Shown here: in pieces, positions 17,327 through 25,991 of the stretch | Numbering within the stretch: the stretch's first letter is position 1 | Layout: the number at the start of each line of letters is the position of its first letter | Source: Acidobacteriota bacterium | Lineage (GTDB): Bacteria > Acidobacteriota > Vicinamibacteria > Marinacidobacterales > Marinacidobacteraceae | DNA: 64,000 nucleotides | Assembly (NCBI GenBank): GCA_009840635.1 | Contig: VXNL01000001.1 | Location: 1 to 64,000, forward strand | Direction of reading: 5' to 3' | Translations under genes and position numbers: made by a program | The notes under the pieces: generated by a model | Databases searched by the model: none | Seen by the model: only the letters and a program-made list of their open reading frames with translations | Told to the model about the DNA's origin: nothing

Positions 17327-18586
17327 CTAGACCAACCGGCGGATCACCCCCAGCAGCCGGTCCACGTCGTCGCGGCTGTTGAACATCCCGACGCCGGCCC
17401 GCAGCAGGGCCCCGTCCTCCTGGAAGGTGATCGAGACGCCCTCGTCGGCGAGCGCCCGGCTGAGCCGCTCGTGGTCGAGCCCGTGGTAGAAGCTGACGAT
17501 GGCGGACGGGTTCTTCGGCGGAGTGAACATCCGCATCCCGAGCGCCGCCGCGCCCTCGCGTAGTTCGCCCGCCAGCGCCTGCGTGTGCGCGGCGATGCGG
17601 TCGACCCCCACCTCGCCGAGGAACGCGAGCGCGGCGTCCATCGCGGCGACCGGACCGTAGGCCGGGCCGCCGTATTCGAGCTTTCCAGCGCTGGTCTTGA
17701 GGCGGAAGCGATTCCCGGGTAGCGACTCGGCGACCTGAAAATGCCCGTGCCGGTCGGCGGTCATCCAGTCCAGGTGCTCGCGGCGGACGTAGAAGGGCGC
17801 GCAGCCGAAGTCCGCGTGCAGCCACTTGTAGCCGTTGCCGCAGGCGAAATCGACCTTCTCCTCGTGGAGGTTGGTGGGGAACGTGCCCCACGCCTGGATG
17901 GCGTCGGCGTAGAGGTAGGCCCCGTGGGCGTGGGCGAGGTCGGCCAGCGGAGGCAGGTCGTAGCGGAAGCCGTTGCGGTTCGACACCCACGCGACGCTGA
18001 GGAGCCGCGTCCGGTCGTCGGTCCGGGCGGCGAAATCGTCAACGGTCACGACCCCGTCCTTGGACGGGATGATCCGCAGTTCGACCCCCGCCCGGCGCTC
18101 GAGCTCCCGGTAGAGCACGAAGGTGGTGACGAAGTGCAACTCGTCCACCACCACGTTGTCGCCCGACCGCCACTCCATCGCGTTCACGATGATGTTCTCG
18201 GCCCCGCTCGTGGAGTAGAGGAGGGCGACCTCGTCCTCCTCGACGCCGAACAGACCGGCGAAGCGGGAGCGCGCGCCCGCCACCGCCTTGCCGCCCGACG
18301 CACCGTCGCGGCGCAGCATCTTGTTGTCCGCGTAGGCGTGGAGGGCGTCGCGGACCGGTAACGGCAGCGGTCCCACCGCGGCATTGTTGAGGTAGGCGAG
18401 TTCCTCGGTGACCGGGAAACTGGCCCGGACTCCGAGCGGGTCCGCCGGGTTGGCGCCGGGTGACTCCGGCTGGCGGCGCGAGCCCGCGGCCACCCCGGCG
18501 CCGGGAAGCGCGGCCAGCCCGGCGGCCGCGGTGGTCTGGAGGAAGCGTCGCCGATTCCAGGGACTGTTGTGTTCTGACGGCTTCAT
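17327..18586 (-). CDS. Tat-exported class V aminotransferase / cysteine-desulfurase-like PLP enzyme
   Basis: Residues 1-40 hold a Tat signal (NRRRFLQTTAAAGLAALPGAG). The rest is a fold-type I PLP enzyme: YLNNAAVGPLP at the start, STSGAENIIVNA for phosphate binding, and the putative Schiff-base Lys in GNGYKWLHADFG. It is closest in feel to isopenicillin-N epimerase/selenocysteine-lyase-like members; exact chemistry is unknown. ATG 18586 has GGAGAG just upstream. It converges with the amine-oxidase operon with nine bases between stops, so the genes may share physiology, but that is not shown by sequence. Confidence 0.78.
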   Translation of the reverse strand: MKPSEHNSPWNRRRFLQTTAAAGLAALPGAGVAAGSRRQPESPGANPADPLGVRASFPVTEELAYLNNAAVGPLPLPVRDALHAYADNKMLRRDGASGGKAVAGARSRFAGLFGVEEDEVALLYSTSGAENIIVNAMEWRSGDNVVVDELHFVTTFVLYRELERRAGVELRIIPSKDGVVTVDDFAARTDDRTRLLSVAWVSNRNGFRYDLPPLADLAHAHGAYLYADAIQAWGTFPTNLHEEKVDFACGNGYKWLHADFGCAPFYVRREHLDWMTADRHGHFQVAESLPGNRFRLKTSAGKLEYGGPAYGPVAAMDAALAFLGEVGVDRIAAHTQALAGELREGAAALGMRMFTPPKNPSAIVSFYHGLDHERLSRALADEGVSITFQEDGALLRAGVGMFNSRDDVDRLLGVIRRLV

Positions 18587-18654
18587 GGGTCTCTCCTCGA
18601 CGGGCATCGGTCGGATCGAGTGTACGACCGCTCCGGCTCGCGGCGCCCGAGACG

Positions 18655-18688
18655 AAAAAAGGGGCGCCGGCCCGCAGGCCGGCGCCCC
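18655..18688 (-). terminator. Intrinsic terminator of the TonB-receptor gene
   Basis: A perfect 12-base stem (GGGGCGCCGGCC) with loop TGCG, read on the minus strand, is followed by six T. It starts 18 bases after the receptor's stop codon. This is the clearest rho-independent terminator in the window. Confidence 0.92.
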
Positions 18689-18705
18689 CCGTGGATCAGG
18701 TCCGA

Positions 18706-21594
18706 TCAGAACTCGATCCGGACGCCGATCCGGAAGACCCGCGGGTCGAGGATCGCGATGATCTCGTTGTAGCGGGAGCCCCCGATGGTCCGGTAGTTCA
18801 GGACGGTCGAGCTGTTCGTCAGGTTGAAGCCGTCGAACAGCAGCGCCATGTTCGCCCCTCCCATGATGTCGAACGACTTCTCGGCGCGCATGTCGAAGAT
18901 GCCGACGTTCGGCGCGCGGTCGTTGTAGCCGTCCGGCATGACCCGCTCGGTCCCGGCGTTCGGCAACCGGACGCTGACCCGGCGGCCGGTCTGGAACCCG
19001 CTCTGGAGCTTGTAGGAGGCGCTCACCCCGATGTCGTAGGGGAAGATGTAGCGCGCCACCAGCTTGTAGTTCCAGTAGGTGGTGTCCTGCGGCCCGAGCC
19101 GGAGCGACTGGTTCGCCCGCCACTCGTAGGTCGTCCCCTCGACGAAGTCGAAGCGGGCGGCGGCCCGCACGCTCCCGGAGGACGTGGTCCTCATGTAGGC
19201 GTTCGCCCAGGTGTGCAGGAACGAGGTCAGGAACATCCAGCGGTCGGCGAACCGGCGGTTCAGCGCCACTTCCACCGTGTGGTAGTTGCCGTCCGGTTCG
19301 GGGAGCCCGTAGGCGCCCGGGTTCACATACTGGCGGTCCTCGGGAATCCCGGGCTGCCGGTCGGTGAGCTGGATCGTCTGGTCGTCACCGGTGCCCGCCA
19401 CATTGTCCGGCCCGCGGTCTTCCCAGGTGTACGGGATGCCGTAGGCGAAGGCGCGGTTCAGGTCCACGATCCCGTAGCCGTTCCGCGAGTTCTTGTGGAC
19501 GTAGGAGGCCCGGAAGGAGAAGTTGTCCGCGATCTGCTGCTCGAAGTGCCCCGACATTTCGTGGCCGTAGGCGTTCGTCAGGCCCGGGTCCACGGTCACG
19601 AACCCGGCGCCGCCCAGCGTTCTCAGCTTGTCGCCCAGTTCCGGTGAATCCGCGAGGCCGCCGCTCGGACCCGGATCCAGCACCCGGTTCCCGTTCAGGT
19701 CGTTGAACGCGTAGCGGAACGCGGCCTGACCCACCGGGTTCTCGTCGTCCACGATGGTCGTGCTCGGGTTCCAGTAGAAGCGGCCGAAGAAGAGCTTCAG
19801 GACCGTCTCGCCCTCACCGGTCAGGTCGAACGCGGCGCCGAGGCGCGGGCCGATGTTGGAGAGGGTCAGCACGTCCCGCTGCGACACCTCGAGCGGCGGG
19901 AAGATGTCCGAATGGGTGGGCGAAAGCGAGTTGTCCGGCCAGCCCATCTTGTAGCGGTCGAAGCGGAAGCCGAGGTTCAGGGTCAGCCGGTTGTTGAGCG
20001 TCCAGGAGTCCTGCCCATACACCGAGGTGAGGAAGATGTCGTTGATGCCGGTGTTCGGGGTGTTGTAGATGTCCACCTCGCTCGGGACGCCGTCAACGTC
20101 GCGGTAGAAGATGTCCTCCGGCTGCATCCGCAGGAACTTGCGGCGCTCCCGGTAGATCTCGGTCCCGACCTTGAAGGTGTGCTGCCCGCCGAGGTCGTCG
20201 GCAAAGTAGGTCAGGTTGCCGGAGATCTGCGGCTTCGTGACATTGCGGAGGTGGTAGTAGCTGTTCGCGTTCGTGAGGTCCCCGGTATTCACCTCGAGCC
20301 GGCCGGCGGGGAGCCCCTCCACGCTCTCCGACTTCGTAGCGGTCGGGAACAGCGGGAACTGGTTGATCCAGTGGCTGAGCTGCACGTTCAGGAAGAGCTT
20401 GTCGGTAAGCACGTTCGTGTACTCGAACTTCATCGGCTTGTTCACCGAGCTCTGGTACCAGGCGGCGTCCAGCGGGACCGACGGTCCCAGGTTGCGCTCC
20501 GCCTGCAGCTTGGTGCGCCGGTTGAAGAAGCCGATCAACTGGCTGGACTCGGTGAGCTGGTAGGTGGCCTTCGCGGTCCAGTTGCCGAGCTGGGTGGTCG
20601 CCGGATCCGGGTTCCCGATGGTCAGCTTCTCCTGGTGGTTCAGCCGGTAGCCGGCGTAGAACCAGGCCTTCTCCGGGTAGAGCGGGCCGCCGACGCCGAT
20701 GTTGATGTCGCTCTGCAGCGTGATCGGGTTACCGGCCTCGAGGCCGTCGCCGCCCGCCTTGTAGGGGCCTTGCGTCCCGCCGCCGGTCCTGAGCGCATCC
20801 GGGACGTTGTCGCCCACGGTGGAGTCGTTCTCGAAGTCGACGTAGATGTCGCCGTTGAAGCGGTCGCCGCCGGACTTCACCGTGAGGTTGAAGAAGGCGC
20901 CGAGCCCATGGGTCTCGCCCATGTTCCCGGAGCCGCCGAGCTGGAAGTCCTCGAAGCTGCCGTAGTCGAAGTAGCCCGCGTTCCCCGAGGTCGTCTCGGT
21001 GACGTTGATGCCCTCGAGCAGGGTCCGGTGCTGGTCGCCGAAGCCGAAGGCCTGGAACCCGGTCTGGGTGCCCGTGTGCGAGCCGCCCACGTCGTAGCCC
21101 TCCATCTGGAAGCCGGGAGCCTGCGCCATCGCCGCCCAGATGTCCCGGGCGTTCGGGATGTCCTCGAGGAGTTCCTCGGTGAAGTTCACGCCGGTGGCGG
21201 TGGTCTTGACGTCCACCACCGGGGCCTCACCGGTGATCGTGATCGTCTCCTCGAGACCGCCGACTTCGAGGGTCGCGTTCACCGTCAGGGTGGTGTTCAG
21301 GGTCATCTGGATGTTCTCCCGAACCACCGTGCTGAACCCGGAGAGGGAGAAGCTGACCGAGTAGACCCCGGTGGGGAGCGCCGGGAACACGTAGGTCCCC
21401 TGGCCGCCGGTCACCACCACCTGGTCCTGGATCATCGCCGGGCTGGAGGCGGTGACGGTCACGCCCGGAAGCACCGCTCCGGTCACGTCCATCGCCGTCC
21501 CGACGATGCGTCCGCGCAACTCCTGCGCGGCGGCCGGAGCCGCGAGTGAGCCCGCGATCCCAAGGATCACGAGCCAGCTAAATCGTCTACGCAT
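18706..21594 (-). CDS. TonB-dependent receptor with N-terminal carboxypeptidase-regulatory-like domain
   Basis: This 962-residue outer-membrane receptor starts with a signal peptide ending APAAAQ. Residues about 25-115 form a CarboxypepD_reg-like beta domain (GRIVGTAMDVTGAVLPGVTV). A plug-like region follows (VDVKTTATGVNFTEELLEDIPNARD), then a long barrel ending FRIGVRIEF with a terminal Phe. This Oar-like architecture is common in Acidobacteriota and Gemmatimonadota and often serves peptide or large-molecule uptake, but the ligand is unknown. It appears monocistronic, with its own terminator. Confidence 0.85.
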   Translation of the reverse strand: MRRRFSWLVILGIAGSLAAPAAAQELRGRIVGTAMDVTGAVLPGVTVTASSPAMIQDQVVVTGGQGTYVFPALPTGVYSVSFSLSGFSTVVRENIQMTLNTTLTVNATLEVGGLEETITITGEAPVVDVKTTATGVNFTEELLEDIPNARDIWAAMAQAPGFQMEGYDVGGSHTGTQTGFQAFGFGDQHRTLLEGINVTETTSGNAGYFDYGSFEDFQLGGSGNMGETHGLGAFFNLTVKSGGDRFNGDIYVDFENDSTVGDNVPDALRTGGGTQGPYKAGGDGLEAGNPITLQSDINIGVGGPLYPEKAWFYAGYRLNHQEKLTIGNPDPATTQLGNWTAKATYQLTESSQLIGFFNRRTKLQAERNLGPSVPLDAAWYQSSVNKPMKFEYTNVLTDKLFLNVQLSHWINQFPLFPTATKSESVEGLPAGRLEVNTGDLTNANSYYHLRNVTKPQISGNLTYFADDLGGQHTFKVGTEIYRERRKFLRMQPEDIFYRDVDGVPSEVDIYNTPNTGINDIFLTSVYGQDSWTLNNRLTLNLGFRFDRYKMGWPDNSLSPTHSDIFPPLEVSQRDVLTLSNIGPRLGAAFDLTGEGETVLKLFFGRFYWNPSTTIVDDENPVGQAAFRYAFNDLNGNRVLDPGPSGGLADSPELGDKLRTLGGAGFVTVDPGLTNAYGHEMSGHFEQQIADNFSFRASYVHKNSRNGYGIVDLNRAFAYGIPYTWEDRGPDNVAGTGDDQTIQLTDRQPGIPEDRQYVNPGAYGLPEPDGNYHTVEVALNRRFADRWMFLTSFLHTWANAYMRTTSSGSVRAAARFDFVEGTTYEWRANQSLRLGPQDTTYWNYKLVARYIFPYDIGVSASYKLQSGFQTGRRVSVRLPNAGTERVMPDGYNDRAPNVGIFDMRAEKSFDIMGGANMALLFDGFNLTNSSTVLNYRTIGGSRYNEIIAILDPRVFRIGVRIEF

Positions 21595-21726
21595 CAGTCA
21601 CCTCCCGGGTGAGCGGGGATCCCCTTCCTTCATGGGTGAGGTCTTTCGATTATGGGACCGCCCGGGAACCGGCGCAAGCGCAACGGCGGAGGGATGTTAC
21701 GCCCGGCCCGGCTCGGTGGCGCAACG

Positions 21727-21755
21727 GCTTGGAACGCCGGTCTCCAGACCGGCAC
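21727..21755. repeat. REP-like hairpin copy, GTCTCCAGACC variant
   Basis: A forward copy lies in the intergenic region between the divergent TonB-receptor and LOG genes, followed by a GCGCAGCGC-type half palindrome. The LOG start codon is about 70 bases downstream. Confidence 0.85.
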
Positions 21756-21823
21756 CCCCTGCGCGCAGCGCAGCGGAACCGCGTGCCACCACCGGGCAGG
21801 AGCGCGGTATCCTTCCGGTTGCC

Positions 21824-22504
21824 ATGAACAAGAACAATGAAATGAATACTGGAAACGTTGAGCCTCAGTTGACCGCGATCAGGTCACTCTGCGTCTATTG
21901 CGGGTCGTGGAGCGGAACCGAGCCCACCCTCGAGGAATTCGCGCGGACCTTCGGTTCCGCCTGCGCCGCCCGAGGCATCGAACTCATCTACGGCGGCGGC
22001 GGCATCGGCCTGATGGGAACCGTCGCGGAGGCGGCGCTCACGGGCGGCGGACGGGTCACCGGGATCATTCCGCGCTCACTCCTGGAATCGGAGCCGCCGT
22101 TCTCGAACGTGACAGAACTTGTCGTAGTGGACAGCATGCACGAGCGCAAGCGGGAGATGTTCGACCGGGCCGACGGCTTCGTGGTGTTGCCGGGAGGCCT
22201 CGGCACCCTCGACGAAACGATCGAGATGACCACCTGGCGGCAGCTCGGCTTCCATGAAAAGCCCATCGTGCTGGCGAACTACCGAGGCTACTGGAACCCG
22301 CTACTGACACTTTTTGACCACATCGTGGCCGCCGGCTTCGCCCAGCCCGACTCCCACGACCTCTACACCGTGGCGGACTCGGTCGAGGGGATCTTCAAAG
22401 AGCTGATGGGCGGCACGCCGGCCGGGACCGCCGGCCTTCAGACCGGCACCGCGGCCCGGCCGGGCCGCGAGATTGCACGCCGCGCGGGGGACGGGGGCGC
22501 GTAG
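21824..22504 (+). CDS. LOG family protein (nucleoside 5'-monophosphate phosphoribohydrolase-like)
   Basis: The Rossmann-like LOG family includes cytokinin-activating enzymes that remove ribose phosphate from adenine nucleotides. CVYCGSWSG, LIYGGGGIGLMG and the diagnostic PGGLGTLDE motif are all present by residue about 130. ATG 21824 is the first plausible start. The family fold ends near residue 200 (VEGIFKELMGG); the last 24 residues (AGTAGLQTGTAARPGR ...) are a direct translation of a REP-like repeat, so repeat insertion supplied a new C-terminus and stop. Total length is 226 residues. Confidence 0.85.
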   Translation: MNKNNEMNTGNVEPQLTAIRSLCVYCGSWSGTEPTLEEFARTFGSACAARGIELIYGGGGIGLMGTVAEAALTGGGRVTGIIPRSLLESEPPFSNVTELVVVDSMHERKREMFDRADGFVVLPGGLGTLDETIEMTTWRQLGFHEKPIVLANYRGYWNPLLTLFDHIVAAGFAQPDSHDLYTVADSVEGIFKELMGGTPAGTAGLQTGTAARPGREIARRAGDGGA

Positions 22505-22531
22505 CTTCGGAGCGCCGGCCTCCGGCCGGCA
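22422..22531. repeat. Two REP-like hairpin copies at the LOG gene end
   Basis: One copy (22422-22450, CCTTCAGACC variant) lies inside the 3' end of the LOG gene and continues into a GGCCCGGCCGGGCC palindrome. A shorter, more diverged copy (about 22508-22531) follows the stop by a few bases, next to a CCGCAGGCGG palindrome. Confidence 0.8.
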
Positions 22532-22706
22532 TCGTCCGCCGCAGGCGGACGAAACGCGCCTTGTTCGGGAGCACTGTCCCGTTGCTGGTAGCCTCGGTGA
22601 GAACCGCACCCGGCCGTCAAGAGTTCCGAGCCTTCGTTCAGCGACCGCGGAGGATCCGCACTCGAGAGCTTCCGACTTGATCGGGGAGTGGGCGCAGGGA
22701 GGAGGA

Positions 22707-23921
22707 ATGTCCCACGTGGGTAACTTCTGCCGAGCACGAGTGCACTGCTCGAAACTGCTTCGCGCCGCCGGCGCCGCCGCCATCGCCCTGGCCGCGTGCG
22801 GCGACGGAACTTCACCGACCTCCGTTGCCCCGGCCGCCCCGCCGGCCCCGACGCCCACGCCCACGCCCACGCCGGTGAACATCGGCTTCCTGGTCTCGGG
22901 CGTCCGGACCTATACGAACGGCGCGATGGTCGCCGTGGACGAGGCCAACGCCGGCGGCGGGCTGTTGGGCCGGCCCGTCGAACTGATCGTCGAGGAGAAC
23001 CTGCAAGACGCGGCGACGGCGGTAGAGGTTGCGGAAACGATGGTCCTCGACGACGAAGTGGTCGCGCTCATCGGCCCCAACCGCTCGGGGCACGCAATCG
23101 AGGTGGGAGCCGTCGCCCAGCGTCACGGCGTTCCGATGATCACGACGGCGGCCACGAACCCACGCGTGACGGCGGCGGGCGACCTGGTCTTCATGGCCGC
23201 GTTCACCGACCAATTCCAGGGGCGCGTCATGGCCGATTTCGCCTTCGAGACGCTCGGAGTGACGACAGCCGCAGTCCTCACCCAGCGAGGCGAGGTGTAC
23301 AGCGAGGGGATCGGGGAGTTCTTCGTCAACCATTTCCGCCGCCTGGGCGGGACGGTCGTCGTCGACCAGTCTTACGAGGAAGGCGCAACGGACTTCACCG
23401 CGCAATTGACGGCCGTCGCGGACGCTGCCCCAGCGGTGCTCTTCATGCCGGGTCCGGTGGACGAAGTCGTGTATCTGACCGCGCAGGCACGCGCCCTGCC
23501 GCTCCACGATGCCGCCGGGGAGCCGACCGTGTTCCTGGGGCCCGACGCATGGGACAACCCAACGCTTCTGGAAAACGAGCAGGCCTCCGTCGATGGCAGT
23601 TTCTTCAGCACTCACTTCTCGCCGGACACGGACGAGCCGACGGCGCGCGCATTCGTCGAGGCATATCGAGCCCGGTTCAGGATCACCCCCACCGGCGGCG
23701 ACGGAGTGAGCTACGACGCGGTCCGGCTGTTCCTGCAGGCGGCGGCTCGCGTGGGCAGTCTCGACGCCGACGCCATCCGCCTGGAACTGCAGGCTACCGA
23801 GGACTACGCCGGAGCGACACTCATTTCACACTACGACGAGAATCGCCATCCGACCAAGAGTGCGGTCATCATGACCATCGAGGACGGGGTGAAGAAGTTC
23901 TACCAGCAGGTGGATCCGTAG
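22707..23921 (+). CDS. Branched-chain-amino-acid-type ABC substrate-binding lipoprotein
   Basis: This is a type I periplasmic binding protein of 404 residues. The signal peptide ends IALAAC (lipobox), followed by a TPTPTPTP linker. The ligand-binding fold contains NIGFLVSGVRTYTNGAMVAVDEANAGG, VVALIGPNRSGHAIEVG and GDGVSYDAVRLFLQAA, as in LivJ/receptor-type family 6. ATG 22707 follows GGGAGGAGGA closely. No permease or ATPase gene is adjacent, so it is an orphan that may serve a distant transporter or a sensory role. A REP-like element follows the stop. Confidence 0.82.
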   Translation: MSHVGNFCRARVHCSKLLRAAGAAAIALAACGDGTSPTSVAPAAPPAPTPTPTPTPVNIGFLVSGVRTYTNGAMVAVDEANAGGGLLGRPVELIVEENLQDAATAVEVAETMVLDDEVVALIGPNRSGHAIEVGAVAQRHGVPMITTAATNPRVTAAGDLVFMAAFTDQFQGRVMADFAFETLGVTTAAVLTQRGEVYSEGIGEFFVNHFRRLGGTVVVDQSYEEGATDFTAQLTAVADAAPAVLFMPGPVDEVVYLTAQARALPLHDAAGEPTVFLGPDAWDNPTLLENEQASVDGSFFSTHFSPDTDEPTARAFVEAYRARFRITPTGGDGVSYDAVRLFLQAAARVGSLDADAIRLELQATEDYAGATLISHYDENRHPTKSAVIMTIEDGVKKFYQQVDP

Positions 23922-23932
23922 CCGACCTGACG

Positions 23933-23961
23933 GCCGGGAACGCCGGCCTTCAGACCGGCAC
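23933..23961. repeat. REP-like hairpin copy after the binding-protein gene
   Basis: This copy starts 12 bases after the stop. It and the following GGCCCGGCCGGGCC palindrome are nearly identical to the copy inside the LOG gene end at 22422, so these two are recent relatives. Confidence 0.85.
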
Positions 23962-24005
23962 CGCGGCCCGGCCGGGCCGCGAGTTGGACGAAAACGGCCT
24001 ATTGA

Positions 24006-24034
24006 TTGCCACGCGTACCGGTATGCGGTACACT
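24006..24034 (+). promoter_or_regulatory. higBA promoter with overlapping operator-like palindrome
   Basis: TTGCCA (24006-24011) and TACACT (24029-24034) are separated by 17 bases, a good sigma-70-like pair. A palindrome, GTACCG-N5-CGGTAC (24015-24031), fills the spacer and overlaps the -10, as expected for autorepression by the HigA antitoxin. The toxin ATG at 24040 lies only five bases after the -10, so its transcript would be leaderless. Confidence 0.6.
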
Positions 24035-24039
24035 CATGC

Positions 24040-24318
24040 ATGATTCAGGGATTTCGCCACCGTGGTCTCAGGCGTTTGTACGAGAAGGGCGATCCAAGCC
24101 GAGTGGGCGCCGACATCGCGGATCGCGTCACGCTGGCCCTCGCGGATCTGGATGATGCGCGCGTCCCCTCCGACCTCGACCTGCCCGGCTACCGGCTCCA
24201 TCCGCTGAAAGGCGACCTCAGGGGGTTCTGGAGCGTTTCGATTTCCCGTAACTGGCGAATCATCTTCCGCTTCCACGATGGCGATGCCTACGATGTCGAC
24301 CTGATTGACTACCACTAG
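24040..24318 (+). CDS. higB: HigB-type RelE/ParE-fold toxin
   Basis: This 92-residue protein has the HigB signature in its C-terminal half ([20 protein letters not shown] then RIIFRF), followed by VDLIDYH. HigB toxins are ribosome-dependent mRNA endonucleases. The toxin-first order and the antitoxin 16 bases downstream are typical of higBA loci. No ribosome site is visible before the ATG, consistent with leaderless translation from the promoter described for this locus. Confidence 0.87.
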   Translation: MIQGFRHRGLRRLYEKGDPSRVGADIADRVTLALADLDDARVPSDLDLPGYRLHPLKGDLRGFWSVSISRNWRIIFRFHDGDAYDVDLIDYH

Positions 24319-24334
24319 ATCTGGAGATGGCGAC

Positions 24335-24619
24335 ATGCCCATGAGTAATCCTCCGCATCCCGGTCGCAGCATCCGGGAGAACTGCCTGGACCCGCTCGGC
24401 TTGAATGTGACCGAGGCCGCGAAGGTGCTGGACGTCGCACGCCACACCCTTTCCAGGATCCTGAACGGCCACGCGGCGATTTCCCCGGAGATGGCCATTC
24501 GGCTGGAAAAGGCGGGGTGGTCCAATGCCGAGTTCTGGCTGCGTCGGCAGGCCACCTACGACCTCGTGCAGGCGCGTCGGCGGGAAGACCGCATCCGCGT
24601 CGAGCGATACGAACCGTAG
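24335..24619 (+). CDS. higA: HigA-type helix-turn-helix antitoxin
   Basis: This 94-residue antitoxin has an XRE-type HTH ([19 protein letters not shown]) and the HigA hallmark [19 protein letters not shown] then [11 protein letters not shown]. It should neutralise HigB and repress the shared promoter. ATG 24335 is preceded by GGAGATGG; an upstream in-frame start at 24305 overlaps the toxin gene and is less likely. Confidence 0.88.
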   Translation: MPMSNPPHPGRSIRENCLDPLGLNVTEAAKVLDVARHTLSRILNGHAAISPEMAIRLEKAGWSNAEFWLRRQATYDLVQARRREDRIRVERYEP

Positions 24620-24740
24620 CCGACGGCTTAGTGATGGAAAGGCGGGCGGCTACCCACGACCCACACGATTTGGTCCACCTGCCGCTGCCGGTGCCGGTCT
24701 GAAGGGCCCCGCCGGGAGAACTGCCCGGCGGTCCCACCCT

Positions 24741-25991
24741 CTACGGAGCCTTCACCACCCTCCCGTCGCGCATAACGAACCGCACGTCCTCCATCACCCG
24801 GATGTTCTCGAGCGGATCCCCCTCCACCGCGATCACGTCCGCTGCGTAACCGTCCGCAATCCGGCCGATCTCGTCCTCGAGCCCGAGCGTCTTGGCCGCC
24901 ACCGTCATCGCTGACCGGAGTGCATCCGTCGGACTGAGCCCGATCCCGACCATCACCGCGAACTCGCGGGCCGCGGTCTCGTGCGGAAAGATGGTGTCCG
25001 AGCCGAAGGCCACCGGCACGCCCTGCGCGAACGCCGCCCCGATGCGCCGGTCGCGCTCCTCGATGAGCGCCCGCGCCTTCTCGATGCTCTCGCGCGGGAA
25101 GCCGATGGACTCGCCTTCCTCGAGGATGTAGTTCATGACGTAGAGGGTGGGGACCATCGGGACGCCGCGCTCCTTGAAGAGCCGGATCCCCTCCTCGTCC
25201 ACGAGCGTCGCGTGCTCCACCGAGTCCACCCCGGCGCGGAGCGCGGTGTTGATCCCGGGCGCGCCGTGGGCGTGTACGGTGATCTTCTTCCTGTGGCGGT
25301 GGACCTCCTCGACCGCCGCGGTGACCTCCTCGAGCGTGTAGGTGCTGACGTTCGGGTCGTCGCCCGCCGACATGACCCCTCCGGTCATCATCAGCTTGAT
25401 CCAGTCGGCCCCGTACTTGAACTCCCGCCGGATTTCGAGGCGCAGCCCCTCCGGCCCGTCGGCGATCCGGGTGGGCGTCTCGATGTGGAGGTCGGCCATC
25501 AGGTTGTTGAAGTCCCCGTGGCCGCCGGTGGCCGAGATCGCGTGCGGCGCGACGAGCAGTCGGGGCCCCTCGTGCTGGCCGCGGGCGATGGCGTGCTTCA
25601 AATCCACCGTCCCGTAGAAGCCGTCGAACTCACCGGGCGTCCGGAGCGTGGTGAACCCGGCGTGCAGCATCTTCTGGGCGTTGTGCAGCGCGTCGAGCGC
25701 CCGCGCCGCGCTCGAACGGGTCATGTCGAGCGCGGTCAGGGTGTCCGGGTTGATGGTCAGGTGCGCATGGAGGTCGATCAGCCCCGGGAGGCAGGTGTAA
25801 CCCGACAGGTCCACCACGTCGCCGGAATCCGGCGGTCCGGTGACGATCCGGCCCTCGCGGACCACGATGTCCCCGCCGCCGCCCATCGCGTCGCCGTCGA
25901 AGATCGCCCCGCAGCGGAGCACCGTGTCCTGCGCGGTGGCCGATGCTCCGAAGAGCACCAGCGTCGAAAGAACCGAAATCAGACGCGTCAT
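24741..25991 (-). CDS. Exported metal-dependent amidohydrolase (imidazolonepropionase/prolidase-like)
   Basis: The 416-residue protein has a signal peptide (LISVLSTLVLFGASATAQ) and a TIM-barrel amidohydrolase core. Metal ligands are visible as DLHAHL (HxH), the candidate carboxylated Lys in WIKLMMTGG, His in TVHAHG and VEHATL, and Asp in FGSDTIF. These periplasmic members often cleave small dipeptides or cyclic amides. It overlaps the gamma-glutamyltransferase-like gene by four bases (ATGA), suggesting successive peptide cleavage. Confidence 0.83.
   Translation of the reverse strand: MTRLISVLSTLVLFGASATAQDTVLRCGAIFDGDAMGGGGDIVVREGRIVTGPPDSGDVVDLSGYTCLPGLIDLHAHLTINPDTLTALDMTRSSAARALDALHNAQKMLHAGFTTLRTPGEFDGFYGTVDLKHAIARGQHEGPRLLVAPHAISATGGHGDFNNLMADLHIETPTRIADGPEGLRLEIRREFKYGADWIKLMMTGGVMSAGDDPNVSTYTLEEVTAAVEEVHRHRKKITVHAHGAPGINTALRAGVDSVEHATLVDEEGIRLFKERGVPMVPTLYVMNYILEEGESIGFPRESIEKARALIEERDRRIGAAFAQGVPVAFGSDTIFPHETAAREFAVMVGIGLSPTDALRSAMTVAAKTLGLEDEIGRIADGYAADVIAVEGDPLENIRVMEDVRFVMRDGRVVKAP

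Noticed and set aside
19912..21549. Long plus-strand open frame opposite the TonB receptor
   Set aside because: Same shadow-frame composition; the receptor on the minus strand has signal peptide, domains and terminator.
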